From positions 372,001-436,000 of the forward strand of contig CAVSSX010000012.1 in NCBI GenBank assembly GCA_963730735.1: a stretch of 64,000 nucleotides of DNA, in the 5' to 3' direction. A model generated the notes under the pieces. That model saw only the letters and a program-made list of their open reading frames with translations. It was not told the origin of the DNA and searched no databases. This document shows, in pieces, positions 63,647 through 64,000 of the stretch. Origin of the DNA: CAVSSX01 sp963730735 (lineage in GTDB: Bacteria; Actinomycetota; Acidimicrobiia; Acidimicrobiales; RAAP-2). Within the stretch, counting starts at the first letter, position 1. Each line of letters begins with the position of its first letter. A program made the translations under genes and the position numbers.

Positions 63647-63724
63647 CCGGTCAGTTCTAGCCGCCGCACCTCCGGTCGAGCCCGCGGCCGGAACAAGGGT
63701 GACGGCGAGGGAGTTGTACCGGGC

Positions 63725-64000
63725 ATGACGACCATCGGCATCATCGGGAGCGGCAACATCGGCGGGACGGTGGCGGCGCTGGCCGTGGCCGCCGGACACG
63801 AGGTCATCCTGAGCAACTCACGCGGGCCCGAGACACTGCGGGACCTGGCCGACGGACTCGGACCGCGGGCCCGGGCCGGCACGACCGAGGAGGCGGCGTC
63901 GGGCGAGCTGGTGCTGGTGTCGGTGCCGCTGACCGCCTACGGGGCGATCGCTGCGCTACCGCTGGCCGGCAAGGTGGTGATGGACACCGGCAACTACTAC
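63725..64000 (+). CDS. NADPH-dependent F420 reductase-like protein, 3' truncated
   Basis: The 92 residues before the window edge form the N-terminal Rossmann domain IGIIGSGNIGGTVAALAVAA with the NADPH-specific GHEVILSNSRGPETL and the strand VLVSVPLTAYGAI, matching the F420H2:NADP oxidoreductase/NAD(P)-binding domain family. Whether it really uses F420 cannot be told from this part. Confidence 0.75.
   Translation, partial: MTTIGIIGSGNIGGTVAALAVAAGHEVILSNSRGPETLRDLADGLGPRARAGTTEEAASGELVLVSVPLTAYGAIAALPLAGKVVMDTGNYY

Overview
The window is very GC-rich (about 70%), gene-dense and dominated by GTG/ATG starts with 4-base stop/start overlaps. Its gene families (HspR, HxlR, LuxR-type response regulator, MprF/lysS pair, F420-reductase-like protein) point to an actinobacterium. 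Copies of a 'GYWLVAADGG..FAFGDA.FYGSMGG' repeat at 40.5-41.2 kb are typical, from memory, of Acidimicrobiia, so an uncultured or poorly studied member of that class is the best guess. No rRNA, CRISPR array, insertion sequence or phage gene was seen.

Layout. 0-7.5 kb: a translationally coupled catabolic operon (TenA, aldehyde dehydrogenase, three amidohydrolase-superfamily enzymes, GMC oxidoreductase) that could oxidise, deaminate and perhaps decarboxylate a heterocyclic alcohol such as the thiamine pyrimidine. 7.5-21.7 kb: a nuclease-helicase, a NrtR-like regulator, a PrmC-like methyltransferase, a FUSC protein, a metallophosphoesterase-MprF fusion coupled to lysS, a membrane esterase, and a tRNA-Lys with an unusual anticodon loop. 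21.7-35.3 kb: hspR/hsp20, a ClC channel with a MarR regulator, secreted and metabolic singletons, a second membrane esterase, an APC permease. 35.4-47.1 kb: glutamate dehydrogenase, then an exopolysaccharide-type locus (UDP-glucose dehydrogenase, two GH26-like proteins, a cellulose-synthase-like GT2, a GT-C transferase, a DPM1-like GT2). 47.6-51.2 kb: an apparent RiPP cluster. 51.7-64 kb: SRAP protein, ABC substrate-binding protein, CMD protein, MMPL exporter, an ABC transporter coupled to a two-component system, HxlR/SDR/AhpD genes, a methyltransferase and an F420-reductase-like fragment.

The most interesting locus is 47,605-51,189: a 142-residue peptide with seven Cys and ten Ser/Thr in its middle, a HopA1-like protein (the family of the proposed lyase of class V lanthipeptides), and one 775-residue protein that reads as a PqqD-like recognition domain, a kinase and a LanC cyclase with a Cys-Cys-Cys zinc site. 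This combination does not match lanthipeptide synthetase classes I-V as I know them. Second is the phosphoesterase-MprF-lysS module with a nearby atypical tRNA-Lys.

Caution: many otherwise well conserved genes carry one to six single-base frameshifts, often at G/C runs and densest at 35-56 kb. I read these as mostly sequence errors and annotate each gene over its reconstructed span; any single-base oddity should be read with that in mind.
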